From Thermoproteota archaeon (GTDB lineage: Archaea; Korarchaeota; Korarchaeia; Korarchaeales; Korarchaeaceae): a DNA stretch of 13,797 nt. The translations under genes were made by a program, and so were the position numbers. The stretch's first letter is position 1; every line of letters begins with the position of its first letter. Below are positions 1 to 6,571 of the stretch, piece by piece. The stretch lies in assembly GCA_003661365.1 (NCBI GenBank), contig QMVZ01000029.1:1-13797 (forward strand), read 5' to 3'. The notes under the pieces are model-generated. The model searched no databases, was not told the DNA's origin, and was given only the letters and a program-made list of their open reading frames with translations.

Positions 1-2
1 CA

Positions 3-1172
3 TGGTTTAAGGGGGGTTTTGTCGAGAACGCTCTCTATTGGGCGACAAAGGGACAGCTATGGGCATCGATGGTGTATGCAATGAGAGAAGTCACAGAACA
101 CTTTGTTGTACTTTATCCTCCCTATGCTAACAAATCTATACCCTCAATAGTACCCTATTTAGATCAAGTGTATTCTCTATTAGTAAAGCTCTCCCGAAGG
201 CATCCCTACGATGGTGACCAGATCGTATTGGACTTTACGAAGGACATATACTGGAGGCTTGGCATGCCAGTATCAGGCCTAGGAGGGAATCCCACCTTCA
301 TTGACATATGGGTGCTCCCCGAAGTAGGTGGGGATCCAGAGAGACTAGTTCCCATACTTTTCCATGAAATGGGGCACGTCTTCCTAGGAAGCTACGATTT
401 TCTTTATGGAGAATTCTCAGAAATGCTTGCAGAAATAGCTAAGCTCTATTTGCTTGAAAACCTTGGGTTTGATGATATTTTTGAGAAGGAAGTAGATAAA
501 GCTCTGAAGGCCTTGGAAACTTATGAGAGTAGAGGTTCAAACTTCTCAGAAATTAATGCAGAGGTTCTTACTGGTATGATGATCAAATTAAAGGAAAAAT
601 ACGGATGGGAGCTCTTTATCAGATATTTCAATCTTGTAGATCGATATACTGTCTTTCCAAAAGTCTCTTTAGATAGAAAGGTTAATGCATTCGTCTATCT
701 AATTAGTATAGCTGCTGGTGAGGACCTAAGCAATAAGTTCAAGGAATGGGGCTTTCCTATCAAAGAAACCTATATCTCTTGCAATTTAGACAAGGTTTGG
801 GGACAAACAGGAAAAACCGTCAGGGTATTTGGGGTTTTGGAGCCCCCAGTTGTTGGAGTAATTTTCATCGACTATAGGGCTAAGGGATCAACGAGGTGGA
901 AGGTGTTGGGTGTAACTTCTACGGACGATTACGGTTGCTACAGCTATGAATGGACTCCCTTGATAGAAGGAGAATACGAGATAAGGGCTAGGTGGGTAGA
1001 AGCAATCGACATTGAGTTTGCTAAGTCAGATGTGGTGGATCTTACCATAGCAGAGAATTTTCCTCTTAGTGAATTTGGGATAGGAAGGGTGTTACTCCTT
1101 GTATTAAATCCAATAAGTGCATCGTTCTTGTTACTTATCCTTCTTTTCGTATGTAAGAAGCTAAGGAGCTAA
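3..1172 (+). CDS. Membrane-anchored zinc metalloprotease, 5'-partial (HEMGH gluzincin-like)
   Basis: The reading frame is open from base 3, without a stop, through the first possible ATG at 69 (Met1 for numbering here), so the N-terminus probably lies outside the window. An HExxH zinc motif (HEMGH, residues 99-103) is followed by acidic residues E115, E118 and E122, any of which could be the third ligand of a gluzincin. The preceding segment (a D-F-T-K-D run, then L-G-M-P) and the motif spacing recall M60/enhancin-like peptidases, but I cannot assign the family firmly. Residues ~240-330 look like an Ig/carboxypeptidase-regulatory beta domain (a Y-x-Y-x-W-T-P stretch and G-E-Y-E-I-R-A). Residues ~343-363 form one hydrophobic helix ending in the basic tail CKKLRS, so the catalytic part is probably outside the cell with a C-terminal anchor. 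A signal peptide would be upstream of the window. Confidence 0.8.
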   Translation, partial: WFKGGFVENALYWATKGQLWASMVYAMREVTEHFVVLYPPYANKSIPSIVPYLDQVYSLLVKLSRRHPYDGDQIVLDFTKDIYWRLGMPVSGLGGNPTFIDIWVLPEVGGDPERLVPILFHEMGHVFLGSYDFLYGEFSEMLAEIAKLYLLENLGFDDIFEKEVDKALKALETYESRGSNFSEINAEVLTGMMIKLKEKYGWELFIRYFNLVDRYTVFPKVSLDRKVNAFVYLISIAAGEDLSNKFKEWGFPIKETYISCNLDKVWGQTGKTVRVFGVLEPPVVGVIFIDYRAKGSTRWKVLGVTSTDDYGCYSYEWTPLIEGEYEIRARWVEAIDIEFAKSDVVDLTIAENFPLSEFGIGRVLLLVLNPISASFLLLILLFVCKKLRS

Positions 1173-1230
1173 TCCACAGCTTCCAGAGAGGCTTCCACTA
1201 GATATATTAAGCTAGGTTTCTTAATCTTAT

Positions 1231-1290
1231 AGGGGATGAGCCTCTACTCCCGGCACTGACTCAGGGGATGAGGAAGCCGGCATTGAGGCG
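1231..1290 (+). ncRNA. Candidate C/D-box-like small RNA or structured element
   Basis: Two similar units lie in tandem. Each has GGATGA (1234-1239 and 1266-1271), close to the C-box consensus RUGAUGA, followed by a D-like box: CTGA (1256-1259) and TTGA (1283-1286). The implied guides would be 16 nt and 11 nt, with a 6-nt internal D'-C' spacer, the order C-D'-C'-D expected of an archaeal double-guide sRNA. Against it, both C boxes miss the first U and the last D box is non-canonical. Alternatively this is one hairpin, because GCCTC (1240-1244) pairs with GAGGC (1285-1289) and CCGGC (1250-1254) with GCCGG (1276-1280). No target rRNA site was checked. Confidence 0.3.
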
Positions 1291-1297
1291 ACCCTTC

Positions 1298-1320
1298 ATT
1301 TCAACTTTCTTAGTTGAAAT
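1298..1320 (+). repeat. Perfect 9-bp inverted repeat (hairpin)
   Basis: ATTTCAACT (1298-1306) and AGTTGAAAT (1312-1320) are exact reverse complements around a TTCTT loop. A T-rich tract follows at about 1328-1340. It lies 54 bases upstream of the GTG of the proteasome-like gene and just after the structured element at 1231-1290. It could end the upstream RNA or act in the 5' region of the next gene. Its palindromic TTTCAA/TTGAAA ends resemble the ends of many archaeal CRISPR repeats, but only one copy exists here. Confidence 0.5.
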
Positions 1321-1374
1321 CCGCGCTTTACTTCTTTTTAGAATTACTTGGTATTAACAAAACATGGTGATTAG

Positions 1375-2076
1375 GTGACTCTGCTAATGGGTGTTAGGTG
1401 TAGAGACGGAGTCGCTGCCGGTGCTGATTCCAAAATCCTTAGAGGAGGCGAAGTAGAATACTCAGACAAGATTTTTGAAAAGAACAACGTTGTCATGGGG
1501 ATCGAGGGGCTTACAGGACTGAGAGATGATTTTCTGCTGCTCTTAGATGCTGGGATCGCAAAGAGAGGTGAAAAGATAACAAAGCTGTATGAGATGAAGG
1601 TCATCGTTGAGGACATAATTTCAGACCTTACCAAGAGATATGCAGACAGGGTTGGTGATTCTTCCCCAATAGGGGTTCTTTTGGCTGGTCTAGAGAAAAT
1701 AACTGGAGGAAAGGCCATCCTATACTTTATACATGGAATAGGATATGGGGAGAGGGTTAACTTCATCTGCAGCGGACATGGCGGGCCTTATGCGACCGCT
1801 TTAGCGAAATATCTTCTATCACCGGATCTTAGCGTTGAAGAGAACGCAAAGCTGATAGCATTTGTGATCTCTTGGGTTAGCGAAGAACTTGATGCAACAG
1901 TTGGTGGAAGACCACTTGTGGCGATGATAAAAGACGAAGATGCGAGCATAACATATCTAGACGACAGTGTAATAGATGACATGATGGATAAAGCCCAAAT
2001 TGCCAAGAAAGAGCTTAGAAAACTCTTTCCACTTGGATTTTCTGGGAATGATGGCCCTAAGGGAGTGAATAGATAG
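1375..2076 (+). CDS. Divergent proteasome-beta-like Ntn hydrolase, no propeptide
   Basis: Starts at GTG 1375 with a GGTGAT Shine-Dalgarno-like sequence at 1366-1371. The second residue is Thr, so removal of Met would expose a Thr nucleophile without the propeptide processing usual for proteasome beta subunits. Counting that Thr as 1, Asp17 (in G-A-D-S-K) and Lys31 (in D-K-I-F) match the family's D17 and K33. The C-terminal half has G-H-G-G-P-Y-A, matching the beta-subunit G-S-G-S-P-Y-A, so the usual Ser129 is His, and the D-A-T-V stretch keeps the Asp166 equivalent (D173 counting the Met) but not Ser169. At 233 residues it is longer than the typical mature archaeal beta subunit of about 200. 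It is most likely a paralogue or an HslV/Anbu-like self-compartmentalising hydrolase. No alpha subunit or unfoldase gene is in view. Confidence 0.8.
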   Translation: MTLLMGVRCRDGVAAGADSKILRGGEVEYSDKIFEKNNVVMGIEGLTGLRDDFLLLLDAGIAKRGEKITKLYEMKVIVEDIISDLTKRYADRVGDSSPIGVLLAGLEKITGGKAILYFIHGIGYGERVNFICSGHGGPYATALAKYLLSPDLSVEENAKLIAFVISWVSEELDATVGGRPLVAMIKDEDASITYLDDSVIDDMMDKAQIAKKELRKLFPLGFSGNDGPKGVNR

Positions 2077-2092
2077 AATAGTTGGGGAAAAC

Positions 2093-2107
2093 GAGCTTCA
2101 AAAGCTC
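2093..2107. terminator. Small hairpin between convergent genes
   Basis: GAGCTT (2093-2098) and AAGCTC (2102-2107) form a 6-bp stem with a 3-nt loop in the gap between the plus-strand proteasome-like gene (stop at 2074-2076) and the minus-strand small gene (stop codon at 2106-2108). The position suits bidirectional transcript ending, but no long T-tract follows on either strand, so the role is uncertain. Confidence 0.3.
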
Positions 2108-2363
2108 AAGGCATGTCCCGATTTAACTTTGACCTAAGTTCTTCCAGCCTAACAAACAGCTCCACTATGGCGCTCATCATCAAAACCTCTCTTGCATCGG
2201 CTGGAGGATCAACTGAATACGCATCCAACAACCTGTTAGCGGAAGCTATTAGCTCCTTAAGGGCTTTTTTGGTATGTGGATCTCTCTCAACCCTAGCTAT
2301 CTTCACAATTCTCTCAATCTCTCGTCTTAAAGCCATTCGGAGAGTAGGTGCTGACCTTCCCAT
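2106..2363 (-). CDS. Small helical protein coupled to the RadA-like gene (unknown function)
   Basis: Encodes 85 residues, rich in Arg, Lys, Glu and Leu, predicted mostly alpha-helical with heptad-like stretches (L-R-R-E-I-E-R-I-V-K-I-A-R near the start; V-E-L-F-V-R-L-E-E-L near the end). No cysteine or catalytic motif is visible. The start is supported by a GGAGG Shine-Dalgarno sequence about 7 bases upstream of the ATG, and that sequence lies inside the 3' end of the RadA-like gene. The two genes overlap by 37 bases, which implies translational coupling and a joint role. I do not recognise the family. An adaptor or DNA-binding partner of the RadA-like and PolB2-like proteins is an inference from position only. 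An opposite-strand open frame over the same bases lacks a comparable start signal. Confidence 0.7.
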   Translation of the reverse strand: MGRSAPTLRMALRREIERIVKIARVERDPHTKKALKELIASANRLLDAYSVDPPADAREVLMMSAIVELFVRLEELRSKLNRDMP

Positions 2364-3097
2364 TCCAAACCCTCCAGTTCTCTCTTCTTTATCAGAGCTG
2401 AAGTAGGAGGAAGCGAGGGGTGCTTTACTAGCCTGATCTTAACGGTTCCTCTTCCACCTACAGGGTCCAACCTTACGAGTATGTGCACAGAATGGGCATG
2501 ATAGTTCCCACCCAAGGGAGAAAACCTATCCTCTATGGGCTTATTGAATAGAATTACAGTTCTATCACTAGAGGGCAACTTCATGAGCCAAGTAAGCCTT
2601 GAAGCACTCTGCAAATCGCGGAATTCAACGTGTAAGTAAGGATCAAACACTAAGAGGAATTCAGAATCCTCTTTAACTGCAGAATTAACAAGTTCTAAAG
2701 TATCCTCAAACTTAAACGCTCTAGCGACCTTGAGGTTGCTATCTACTAAATTCCAAGAGACAGATAGTCTTTCAGCCATTGTTTTTAGGAGATATGGGTC
2801 CAGCCCGCCAAACTCCTGAATATAGAGCAAGAGTGTCTTCCCCTTTTCTGCTGATAGAACAGCAAGCCGATGGCATAAGAGCGATAAAAGTCCATTATCT
2901 GGAGAGTAAAATTCTGTAAGTGAATTTTCTTCTATACCTCCCCCAAGTAAATAATCTAGTGCTCCTATTCTGGTGGATAAGGCTATCCTCCGGCATGTCA
3001 CTTGAGCTAACATAACCCAGAGTGCGCTAGCAATCACCGTTGAAAAAGACTGAGGAACTTTTTGTAGGTACAGAGATATTAGAGAAAAGTTTTCCAT
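2327..3097 (-). CDS. RadA/RadB-family recombinase paralogue with degenerate Walker A
   Basis: The family signature is clear: I-A-L-S-T-R-I-G-A-L-D-Y-L-L-G-G-G-I (residues ~38-55) matches the RadA start of the RecA core (S-T-G-x-x-x-L-D-x-L-L-G-G-G). The P-loop position follows directly (E-F-Y-S-P-D-N-G-L-L-S-L, 62-73), where RadA has G-E-x-G-S-G-K-T. The glycines are shifted and the Lys is Leu, so normal ATP binding is unlikely. A Walker B-like L-L-V-F-D (148-152) keeps its Asp. The end (I-R-L-V-K-H-P-S-L-P) matches the RadA/RadB C-terminal strand. The RadA N-terminal helix-hairpin-helix domain is absent, as in RadB/aRadC-type paralogues. The exact start is uncertain: ATG 3097 is used, with GTG 3037 and ATG 3013 as alternatives. 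It overlaps the small gene downstream and diverges from the polymerase gene. Confidence 0.85.
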   Translation of the reverse strand: MENFSLISLYLQKVPQSFSTVIASALWVMLAQVTCRRIALSTRIGALDYLLGGGIEENSLTEFYSPDNGLLSLLCHRLAVLSAEKGKTLLLYIQEFGGLDPYLLKTMAERLSVSWNLVDSNLKVARAFKFEDTLELVNSAVKEDSEFLLVFDPYLHVEFRDLQSASRLTWLMKLPSSDRTVILFNKPIEDRFSPLGGNYHAHSVHILVRLDPVGGRGTVKIRLVKHPSLPPTSALIKKRELEGLEWEGQHLLSEWL

Positions 3098-3124
3098 AAA
3101 GACTTTTTAAGTTACTCTAGTGTC

Positions 3125-3144
3125 CATTATTTACCATTAAATAC
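3125..3144 (+). promoter_or_regulatory. Probable TATA region for the PolB2-like gene
   Basis: Two AT-rich boxes, ATTATTTA (about 3126-3133) and TTAAATA (3137-3143), lie roughly 28-45 bases upstream of ATG 3171 in the 73-base gap shared with the divergent RadA-like gene. A GAGGT Shine-Dalgarno sequence at 3160-3164 sits 6 bases before ATG 3171. The left box would place transcription start just before this ribosome site. The short shared gap allows co-regulation of the divergent genes. Confidence 0.45.
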
Positions 3145-3170
3145 AAAATACCTCACATTGAGGTTTGATT

Positions 3171-5219
3171 ATGCTGGAAGGATGGCTTCTGGACGCAGAG
3201 CTGACGAGGGTCTTGGTATCGATGAAGCTTATCTCTGACTCCAGTGAAATCATTAAAGCTGAGATACCTTGGTCTGAAAGGCTGTATCTAACCCCGAAGA
3301 ACGGATTTTGTCTAGAAGAGTTGGTAAATATACTCGATCAGGCTAATGGAGTTAAGAGACTAAATGTTGAAAGGTGGTACCTTCCTCCTCGCTATAAAAA
3401 GGAAGCTAGTGTCCTAGTCGCTGAAGTCAAGCCCTCTGAGTCAAAGAAAATTCTCAAACATCTCAAGGAAAGCGGAGTAGCAGAAATATGGAATCTATTC
3501 CCCTCAAGGATCCAGAGGGCATTGAAAAGCCTAGGAATTACGGCTTCATCGTACATTTGTATAGAAAAGAGCGCAGTTAAACTATTGGAGGGACCAGACT
3601 CCCTAGAGTACTCTTTGCCTGAACTTCGACCTCTATGGCTAAGATTTGAGGGTTGGGCTGGAAGACCAAACAAGCCATCTTGGCATGCCATCGACAGGAT
3701 TGTTTTAGAATCAGATGGCTGGTCAAGAGTCATTCCTGTAAGCAGGATGGAGGAAGTTATTGATCTATTGGTGGATCTTAGTCCGCACTTGCTGATTTTC
3801 GAGGGAAAGGGTTGGAGAAGATTAATGGAGGAAGTGCCTGGTTTTAAAGCAGCCGTAGATGCCACGAAGCTCGTAGTTCTAGACAAGCCTCCTCCTTTAG
3901 ATGTGGACCTGCTTGGACTTATCGAGTGGAGCAGGTTATCTGCAATTCCCCTAAGGATAGCTGTTTCTACATCAATAGGGAAGGTTCTCACGAGTATTGA
4001 GGCATTTAAAGCTCTTGAATGGAGGTACCTAGTACCAGAAGTAAGGGTAACGATCGAAGGCTGGAAGAGTCCTAGCGAGCTTTTGAGAGCAGACAGAGGA
4101 GGGGTTGTTCTAACCCCTAGGCCAGGAATCTACTGGAATGTTGTCCAGATTGACTTCAACTCGTTGTTCCCTTCGATAATGGCAAAGAATAACATAAGCC
4201 CAGAGACGGTCAATGATCCTGACTGCCCAGGCCCCAAGTTAGAGGTCCCAGAAGTAGGACACACGATTTGCCTCGGACGCAGGGGGCTTGTGGCTGAGGT
4301 GGTGGGCAAGCTAGTTGAGAGAAGAGCACAATTGAAGGCATTAACCAGATCTGCTTCACCAGATGAAATTGGGAGGTATGATTCAGCCCAAAAAGCAATT
4401 AAATGGATCCTTGTCGCCTGCTTTGGTTATCTAGGATATAGGAATGCGAGGTTCGGGAGCATAGAGGCGTATGAATGTGTAACTGCCCTTGCAAGGGATA
4501 TAATGTTCAAATCGATTCGAATAGCTGAAAGGATGGGTTTTAAAGTGCTTCATGCCCTCGTAGACTCTCTTTTTGTCCAAGTTAGTTCAAAGGACCGAGA
4601 AAGTGTCCAAAAGCTTATCAGAACTATGGAAAAGGAGACTGGATACGATCTCAAGGTGGAGGCCGATTACACCTGGATTACTTTTTTCAGCGACGTTTCC
4701 GGCATTTCGGGAGTTCCTTCTAGATATCTCGGCAGATTAAGAGAAGGGGGTATTAAAGCCAAAGGCTTAGAACTTTGTAGGAAGGATGCTCCCCCTCTGA
4801 TTAAAAGGACGATGGAGAAATGTCTTTCGATGCTATCTCAGGCAACAAGTGAAGCGGAGCTTAAAGAAGCCCTAATAAAGGCCTTGAGGCTAGTAAAGAA
4901 GCGCGAAGCTGAGCTTTATTCTGGACTTGTGGAGGAAAACGAACTGGTTATTGAAAGGAGGATATCTAAACCTCTTGAAAAGTATTGCAAGAGAGTATCG
5001 CATGTTTTAGTCGCTATGAGACTTGCTTCAGTTTCAGAAATGGTAAGATACATAGAGTCCCAGATTCCTTATCCTGTTGACTTTGGATTCATGGGTTATT
5101 CTGTCGATAAGTATGCCTCTTGGCTTAGAAGGGCCGCAGAACCATTAAGACAGATGTTAAACACGGTTTTTCATGAAAATCGAGAGCTTCACAATCAAAG
5201 CAAATTAATGGCTGAGTAG
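3171..5219 (+). CDS. polB2: Family-B DNA polymerase, PolB2 type, exonuclease motifs lost
   Basis: ATG 3171 is chosen over TTG 3165 because GAGGT lies 6 bases upstream; this gives 682 residues, short of the roughly 780 of replicative archaeal PolB. Residue numbers below count from TTG 3165. Motif A is intact (D-F-N-S-L-F-P-S-I, Asp330). Motif B keeps its lysine (Q-K-A-I-K, Lys413), but the usual N-S-x-Y-G is V-A-C-F-G. Motif C, normally Y-G-D-T-D-S, is H-A-L-V-D-S (463-468): the first Asp is lost, while the second, the metal ligand, remains as Asp467. A K-A-K-G-L-E segment (531-536) matches the thumb K-x-R/K-G-x-E motif. No DxE, NxxxFD or YxxxD exonuclease motif is evident before residue 300. 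This pattern fits the archaeal PolB2 group, once described as inactivated. Catalysis may be reduced rather than absent. Confidence 0.88.
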   Translation: MLEGWLLDAELTRVLVSMKLISDSSEIIKAEIPWSERLYLTPKNGFCLEELVNILDQANGVKRLNVERWYLPPRYKKEASVLVAEVKPSESKKILKHLKESGVAEIWNLFPSRIQRALKSLGITASSYICIEKSAVKLLEGPDSLEYSLPELRPLWLRFEGWAGRPNKPSWHAIDRIVLESDGWSRVIPVSRMEEVIDLLVDLSPHLLIFEGKGWRRLMEEVPGFKAAVDATKLVVLDKPPPLDVDLLGLIEWSRLSAIPLRIAVSTSIGKVLTSIEAFKALEWRYLVPEVRVTIEGWKSPSELLRADRGGVVLTPRPGIYWNVVQIDFNSLFPSIMAKNNISPETVNDPDCPGPKLEVPEVGHTICLGRRGLVAEVVGKLVERRAQLKALTRSASPDEIGRYDSAQKAIKWILVACFGYLGYRNARFGSIEAYECVTALARDIMFKSIRIAERMGFKVLHALVDSLFVQVSSKDRESVQKLIRTMEKETGYDLKVEADYTWITFFSDVSGISGVPSRYLGRLREGGIKAKGLELCRKDAPPLIKRTMEKCLSMLSQATSEAELKEALIKALRLVKKREAELYSGLVEENELVIERRISKPLEKYCKRVSHVLVAMRLASVSEMVRYIESQIPYPVDFGFMGYSVDKYASWLRRAAEPLRQMLNTVFHENRELHNQSKLMAE

Positions 5220-5220
5220 C

Positions 5221-5793
5221 CTATAGGGACTCTATCCATCTTATGAATGGTTCTTTTCTTGGGGGTGGTCTTGGAACCTTTTCTGGGTATCCAACAGCTA
5301 TTAAGGCCACGAGTTCCTTGTCTTCACTTCCAAAGAATTCGTTTATTTCCTTAGCTACCCACAAAGGGCCTGTCATCCAGCACGTCCCCAAACCTTCTGC
5401 GTAAGCCAAGAGCAAAAAATTCTGTATAGCTGCTGAGCAACTTTCTATTGCACCCGTCTGGTATACTGGTTCCTTCAATCGATCAGTGTATACTGCTACT
5501 ATCAAAGGCGCACCACCTAAAGTGGAGAAGAACCATCTCACGAATTCAACATGCCTATCGGAAAAGAGTTCCCTTAGCCTCTTTTCCAATAAATTGAAAG
5601 ATTGGCTGCAAATTTCAACGAGTTTCTCTCTCGCCTCTCCAGTAACCACATAGAAATACCAGGGTTGAGTGTTCATGGCTGATGGAGCCCAAGTACACTC
5701 CCTTAGAATTTTCTCAACAAGATCTTTGGGAACAGGTTTATCTAAGAACCTTCTTATGCTTCTCCTCCCCCTTATAGCATCAAGAAGTTCCAT
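5221..5793 (-). CDS. Nitroreductase-family FMN oxidoreductase
   Basis: From ATG 5793 the protein has 190 residues, typical of the family, and begins M-E-L-L-D-A-I-R-G-R-R-S-I-R-R-F, the standard N-terminus with the FMN-phosphate-binding Arg-Ser-Ile-Arg. A-P-S-A-M-N-T-Q-P-W (36-45) is the second FMN motif, and L-G-T-C-W-M-T-G occupies the usual C-terminal flavin loop. It probably reduces a small electrophilic or quinone-like substrate with NAD(P)H in the cytoplasm; the substrate cannot be told. The frame is open for 21 more codons to an ATG at 5856, but that extension lacks family similarity and would start upstream of the TATA-like box at 5827-5836. It meets the polymerase gene tail to tail with a one-base gap and follows the maleate-isomerase-like gene by 76 bases on the same strand. 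Confidence 0.9.
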   Translation of the reverse strand: MELLDAIRGRRSIRRFLDKPVPKDLVEKILRECTWAPSAMNTQPWYFYVVTGEAREKLVEICSQSFNLLEKRLRELFSDRHVEFVRWFFSTLGGAPLIVAVYTDRLKEPVYQTGAIESCSAAIQNFLLLAYAEGLGTCWMTGPLWVAKEINEFFGSEDKELVALIAVGYPEKVPRPPPRKEPFIRWIESL

Positions 5794-5826
5794 TTTAGCT
5801 CGGCCGCTATCAATATCTAATCGGAA

Positions 5827-5836
5827 TTTATTAAAG
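5827..5836 (-). promoter_or_regulatory. TATA-like box for the nitroreductase gene
   Basis: Read on the minus strand the site is CTTTAATAAA, centred about 38 bases before ATG 5793. Transcription would start about 10-13 bases before that ATG, which supports the shorter start and suggests separate transcription from the upstream gene. Confidence 0.45.
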
Positions 5837-5869
5837 GCAATAATGGCAAATATCAAGTGCTATCAAACG

Positions 5870-6568
5870 TTAGTGATTTGTCAACAAGCTTCCGAGACCT
5901 TCTAGCTTCTTTTTGACTCCTATCTTCCTCATCATGTACCAGAAAGTTGCCGTGTTGCTCGATATTACTGGTACTCCTAGTTCTCTTTCAAGCGAGGCTA
6001 TAACCTCGATTGTTCTAAAGTTTGTGCAGCTGATGAAAATTCCGTGGGTTCTTGGAACATAAACTTCCTTTGCTAATTTATAGGCCGATCCTGGATTCAT
6101 TCTCCCTACCTCATTGTTATCGACCGTGCCCAGCCCCTTTATTCTCAGGACTTTTATCCCGTTTTCCTCGATGAACCATTTCTCAAGATCGTTTATCTCC
6201 TTAGTGTAAGGGGTAGCTACGCACACTCTCTCAACCTGAAGTTTTTTCAAAGCCTTGATAACGGCCCTTGCTGTGGTTATGGCAGGGATTCCAGTTTTCT
6301 CCTTTATTTTTCTCTCTATCTCCACGTCATGATCTTTTCCCCTAAAGAGACTTCCTGAAGTGCAGCCATATCCTATTACATCTACATTTGCATCCGCCAG
6401 ACGTAAGGCTGCTTCTAACATCCGCTGCTCCATCTCTTCTAACTCATCCACCGTTATTCTTTTGAGCCTCATCCTTGCGGTGTGTACTGTTGCCCATCCA
6501 AGAGCCATTCTCCAAAACTCAGCTTCCATAGTCGTATTTGAAGAAGGGACAATCAACCCAAGCCTCAT
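5870..6568 (-). CDS. Maleate cis-trans isomerase / Asp-Glu racemase superfamily enzyme
   Basis: 232 residues. The start M-R-L-G-L-I-V-P-S-S-N-T-T-M-E is the hallmark of maleate isomerase and arylmalonate decarboxylase relatives. The two catalytic cysteines of the superfamily are present: Cys69 in G-Y-G-C-T-S-G-S and Cys181 in I-S-C-T-N-F-R-T. P-Y-T-K-E-I-N-D-L-E (120-129) matches the conserved substrate-gating segment. With both cysteines, isomerisation or racemisation is more likely than decarboxylation, which uses one. Candidate substrates (maleate or a related dicarboxylate) cannot be distinguished. The nitroreductase lies 76 bases downstream on the same strand, and a cyclo-ligase-like gene diverges from the other side. 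No maleate-pathway partners are visible, so the physiological role is open. Confidence 0.88.
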   Translation of the reverse strand: MRLGLIVPSSNTTMEAEFWRMALGWATVHTARMRLKRITVDELEEMEQRMLEAALRLADANVDVIGYGCTSGSLFRGKDHDVEIERKIKEKTGIPAITTARAVIKALKKLQVERVCVATPYTKEINDLEKWFIEENGIKVLRIKGLGTVDNNEVGRMNPGSAYKLAKEVYVPRTHGIFISCTNFRTIEVIASLERELGVPVISSNTATFWYMMRKIGVKKKLEGLGSLLTNH

Positions 6569-6571
6569 ACT

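Noticed and set aside
1371..2006. Minus-strand open frames opposite the proteasome-like gene
   Set aside because: Serine-rich, low-complexity translations with no family features; explained as the reverse of the coding strand.
2113..2406. Plus-strand 97-codon open frame
   Set aside because: It lies antisense to the 85-residue gene and the end of the RadA-like gene, is Ser/Leu/Ala-rich in the manner of a shadow frame and lacks a ribosome site, while the minus-strand gene has a clear one.
3392..3991. 199-codon minus-strand frame within the polymerase gene
   Set aside because: No recognisable motifs and a Ser/Leu/Pro-rich composition; the plus strand here is a conserved polymerase.
5794..5856. 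21-residue N-terminal extension of the nitroreductase
   Set aside because: It has no family similarity and would begin upstream of the TATA-like box at 5827-5836; ATG 5793 matches the standard family N-terminus.
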